Below are positions 61,839 to 64,000 of a stretch of 64,000 bases of DNA, piece by piece; the stretch's first letter is position 1, and each line of letters opens with the position of its first letter. Position numbers and translations under genes: made by a program. The stretch is from an uncultured Rhizobium sp. GTDB lineage: Bacteria > Pseudomonadota > Alphaproteobacteria > Rhizobiales > Rhizobiaceae. The stretch lies in assembly GCA_945952315.1 (NCBI GenBank), contig CAMFIE010000008.1, positions 88,769 to 152,768 on the forward strand, written 5' to 3'. The notes below the pieces were generated by a model, which saw nothing but the letters and a program-made list of their open reading frames with translations, ran no database searches and was not told where the DNA came from.

Positions 61839-63445
61839 TGGAGTACAATGTCGGCTGGGCCAAGCGGAAATCTGATCAGATCTGGGGTGCGCGATCGGGC
61901 TGGTCGACTATGTACGATGAGGCCTACGATTATGCCGTACCTATGCGTCGCCCTGGTAGATCTGGGGCGATGAGCCGCGTCAACAGGCTCTTCGACATGA
62001 CTGCCCCCATGTCTGCCATGTATTTCGCGGGCAATCTGCAGCGCGATTTGTTCCCGGCCGGGCAGCCGACGTTCGTCCTCGAGACTGGTCCGCTGGCGAA
62101 AATGGCAATCAAAGCCGATGAGGTGAAAGCCTGGAACCGCGAGCTTTCAAATATCTCGGAACTTATGCATCCATTCTTCCTTGCCGGTGATTGGGATACG
62201 GCTTTGCATGAGGCATGCATTGACCTTTCCGTAGGCACTGCTGCGATCCTGCCGGTGAAGGGAACTCCTGACAATCCGGTGCGCTTTGTCTGCTTGCCGT
62301 TCGACCAGTTGGCCCTTGGCGTTGATGCATATGGCAGCGTAAATTTTGTCAGCTGGAAGCAGGTTCTCACTATCGAGCAAGTCGCGGAGGCCTTTCCGAA
62401 TGGCCGTTTTCCGGATGGCTGGTCGGACAAGCTGAAAAGCACTCCTAATGGCGATGTGACGCTTTACCAGGAGTGGTGGGCTGAAAGCCGTGGCTGGGGT
62501 TTCGGCGCTCGCATCGATAGCAGCCTGGACTGGATCACATGGGAGCGGACGCGCACGCAACCGATCGCCGTGCCGCGCTATTATCGCGTGCCAGGTGAGG
62601 CCTATGGGCGCGGCGTCATTCTGACGGCTCTGCCTTCGATCAAGACGGTGAACAAGGCGCAAGAGTTGGCGCTGAAATCAACTGCGATCTCGATGCTTGG
62701 GCTCTGGGGCTACCGTGCCGGTGGCACCTTCAATCCCAACACAGCCAAGCTCGCGCCTGGTGAATTCTGGCCTATGCAGTCAACTGGTGGTGTACTTGGC
62801 CCGGATGTGCAGCGGCTTGATACTGCCGGTGGTCGCATCGATGTCGGCAAAATGGTTATCGGTGATCTGCAAGCCCAGATTAAACAGGCCATGTTCGACA
62901 CTCGTTTGCCGGAATACCAGGGCACGCCTCGCAGCGCTTCCGAAATGACCGCGCGGATGCAGCAAAAAATGCAGATCCATATCGGTGCATTCGGCCGTCT
63001 CGTGAATGAGCTCATGCCGATCATTGTGCCGCGTGTGGCCGAAATCCTGTTTGATTTCCGGATCCTTCCGCAGGTGGTGCAGTTCAATGATCTGCTTTTG
63101 ACGGTCAAGGTTCGCAGCCCGATGCAGGCCGCGCTCAATGCCGATCGGCTGGCCGCCATCGCGAATTATCACGATATCGTTGTGTCGTTTGCGGGGCCTG
63201 AACGTGCCCGGCTCTATGCCGACATTGACAAGATCCTCGAGCGTGTCGCTGAAGGCCTGCAGATCGAAAAGGATCTGATCCCGGATGAGAACCGCCGGGC
63301 ACAATTGCAGCAAGAGATTGACCAGGCGCAGCAACAGCAGCTCGCCGCGATCTTTGCGCAAAAGGCTGCTGCAGAAGCACCGAAGGCTATCGCCAATGCC
63401 GCGATGGCAGATCCAGCAATGAATGCACAAGGAATGGCAGCATGA
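61838..63445 (+). CDS. Head-tail connector (portal) protein, podovirus type
   Basis: 535 aa, the size of the Head-tail_con family (T7 gp8-like). AKRKSDQIWGARSGWSTMYDEAYDYAVPMR and FDMTAPMSAMYFAGNLQRDLFPAGQPTFVLETG at the N-terminus, IKTVNKAQELALKSTAISML in the clip/stem region, and a long Gln/Ala-rich coiled tail (LQQEIDQAQQQQLAAIFAQKAAAEAPK). It forms the DNA entry ring and tail joint. Confidence 0.9.
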   Translation: MEYNVGWAKRKSDQIWGARSGWSTMYDEAYDYAVPMRRPGRSGAMSRVNRLFDMTAPMSAMYFAGNLQRDLFPAGQPTFVLETGPLAKMAIKADEVKAWNRELSNISELMHPFFLAGDWDTALHEACIDLSVGTAAILPVKGTPDNPVRFVCLPFDQLALGVDAYGSVNFVSWKQVLTIEQVAEAFPNGRFPDGWSDKLKSTPNGDVTLYQEWWAESRGWGFGARIDSSLDWITWERTRTQPIAVPRYYRVPGEAYGRGVILTALPSIKTVNKAQELALKSTAISMLGLWGYRAGGTFNPNTAKLAPGEFWPMQSTGGVLGPDVQRLDTAGGRIDVGKMVIGDLQAQIKQAMFDTRLPEYQGTPRSASEMTARMQQKMQIHIGAFGRLVNELMPIIVPRVAEILFDFRILPQVVQFNDLLLTVKVRSPMQAALNADRLAAIANYHDIVVSFAGPERARLYADIDKILERVAEGLQIEKDLIPDENRRAQLQQEIDQAQQQQLAAIFAQKAAAEAPKAIANAAMADPAMNAQGMAA

Positions 63446-63786
63446 GTGGTCCGTATGTACCAAGCCGCAGCGCTCAACCTCTCGATCTGCTTGAAAAACA
63501 GTCTGGCTGGGAAGGCCTCGAGGAGTTGCTTGTTCCGAAAGATCATCGTGAGGCGTTTCAGCCGGATGATCCGGTGGCCAAGTTTCTCTACGGCATGACG
63601 ATGTACCCGGAAGGCCGGGAAGTGATCGAATGGCTCATGGATATCACGCTGCGCCAGCCGCTTCGTGTCACCGGCACCTCGATCGAGCAAACCGCCCTGC
63701 AGGCCGCCGTTCGGCAGGGGATTAATGGTGTTGGCGAGGCTGTGATGGCCGCGATCGTCAAGGGACGGCAACTTTCATCGAAGTAG
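63442..63786 (+). CDS. Bbp19-like phage protein
   Basis: 114 aa, coupled to the portal gene (ATGA). DPVAKFLYGMTMYPEGREVIEWLMDITLRQPLRVTGTSIEQTALQAAVRQGINGVGEAVMAAIVKG fits the small family next to the portal in BPP-1-like phages. Function unknown; probably structural or assembly-related. Confidence 0.7.
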   Translation: MSGPYVPSRSAQPLDLLEKQSGWEGLEELLVPKDHREAFQPDDPVAKFLYGMTMYPEGREVIEWLMDITLRQPLRVTGTSIEQTALQAAVRQGINGVGEAVMAAIVKGRQLSSK

Positions 63787-63796
63787 GAGCAACAAG

Positions 63797-64000
63797 ATGA
63801 AGCTGAACTTTCTCAGACTTTTGAACGAATTTCCGCGTGAACAGGATGGTGCCGGTGGCGGTGGTGGTGGCCAGCCGCCCGCGCCTGGTGGCGGTGGTGC
63901 GCCTGGTGATGGTGGCGGAGCTCCGGCTCCGGGAGCTCCGTCCGATCAGAACGGCGGTACGCCGCCGGGCGACAATGGCGCACCGCCGCCCTCGATCTAT
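63797..64000 (+). CDS. Gly/Pro-rich start of a probable scaffold/assembly protein (cut by window edge)
   Basis: 68 codons visible after an ATG with AGGAG. The start MKLNFLRLLNEFPREQDG is followed by Gly- and Pro-rich disorder. In related phages the gene after the Bbp19-like protein encodes a scaffold or capsid assembly protein with such a linker; that identification is inference. Confidence 0.55.
   Translation, partial: MKLNFLRLLNEFPREQDGAGGGGGGQPPAPGGGGAPGDGGGAPAPGAPSDQNGGTPPGDNGAPPPSIY

Overview
The window is an alphaproteobacterial chromosome segment, most likely Rhizobiaceae (Rhizobium/Agrobacterium group). The evidence is high GC, a circularly permuted two-piece tmRNA with the tag ANDNNAKGYALAA, DUF4169 and ribbon-helix-helix genes next to sspB, the hflK-hflC-Do protease order, a short class I IlvC, and rhizobial-type gene order throughout. 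About two thirds is ordinary core chromosome; the last third (from about 44.6 kb to the right edge) is the left part of a prophage.

Core region, left to right. A nicotinamidase gene cut by the window edge, an M16 zinc protease and UvrD lie on the minus strand. On the plus strand follow an RND efflux pair (adaptor plus inner-membrane pump), a SnoaL-like protein, an OmpA-type lipoprotein, a D-lactate/glycolate-type FAD dehydrogenase and a very long AsmA-family protein. A minus-strand protein-quality-control block holds tmRNA (ssrA), its ClpXP adaptor sspB, DUF4169 and an RHH protein. thyA-folA and hflK-hflC-Do protease follow, then divergent serB/miaA and a HerA-like ATPase. The ilvB-ilvH operon has a classic attenuator whose leader peptide contains LLIVV codons and appears leaderless. 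After a LysE exporter comes a cobalt-type nitrile hydratase operon (alpha, beta, accessory), with a His-rich tail on alpha. Then come a polysaccharide deacetylase, a RecD-like helicase, a MerR/LuxR-like regulator, pdxJ, a small secreted protein, a TetR regulator, ilvC, a VapBC-type toxin-antitoxin pair, an aminotransferase, an EEP nuclease, a PhzF protein and tRNA-Lys(CTT).

Prophage. It is integrated at the 3' end of tRNA-Lys(CTT). Beside the tRNA is a cluster of six GTCTCAY/RTGAGAC motifs that look like integrase arm sites, then a tyrosine integrase boxed in by two terminators and an excisionase-type operon. Next are five ~36-bp tandem repeats, an S24-type repressor without its catalytic Ser/Lys, and a Cro-like gene; matching palindromic operators sit at both control points. 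The early plus-strand operon encodes a DnaA-domain-IV-like initiator, a Toprim primase, tiny membrane and zinc proteins, a GapR (DUF2312) homologue, an SF3-like helicase and a cytosine-methyltransferase-like protein. It ends in a chain of small genes joined by an identical 20-bp stop/RBS/start junction. A minus-strand module of C4-type antisense RNA, small ORF and antirepressor follows, as in the P1/P7 immunity system. The late module (probable small terminase, large terminase, GNAT-like protein, podovirus head-tail connector, Bbp19-like protein, start of a Gly/Pro-rich probable scaffold) resembles BPP-1-like podoviruses. The 362-bp gap between the terminase genes carries a nested palindrome and a 21-bp perfect stem-loop. 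The right attachment site is outside the window.

The least-described material is in the prophage: the self-similar gene junctions, the C4 RNA module in a rhizobial podovirus-like prophage, the 36-bp repeat array, the palindromes between the terminase genes, and the recurrence of one 7-bp motif at the attachment site and in the packaging region.
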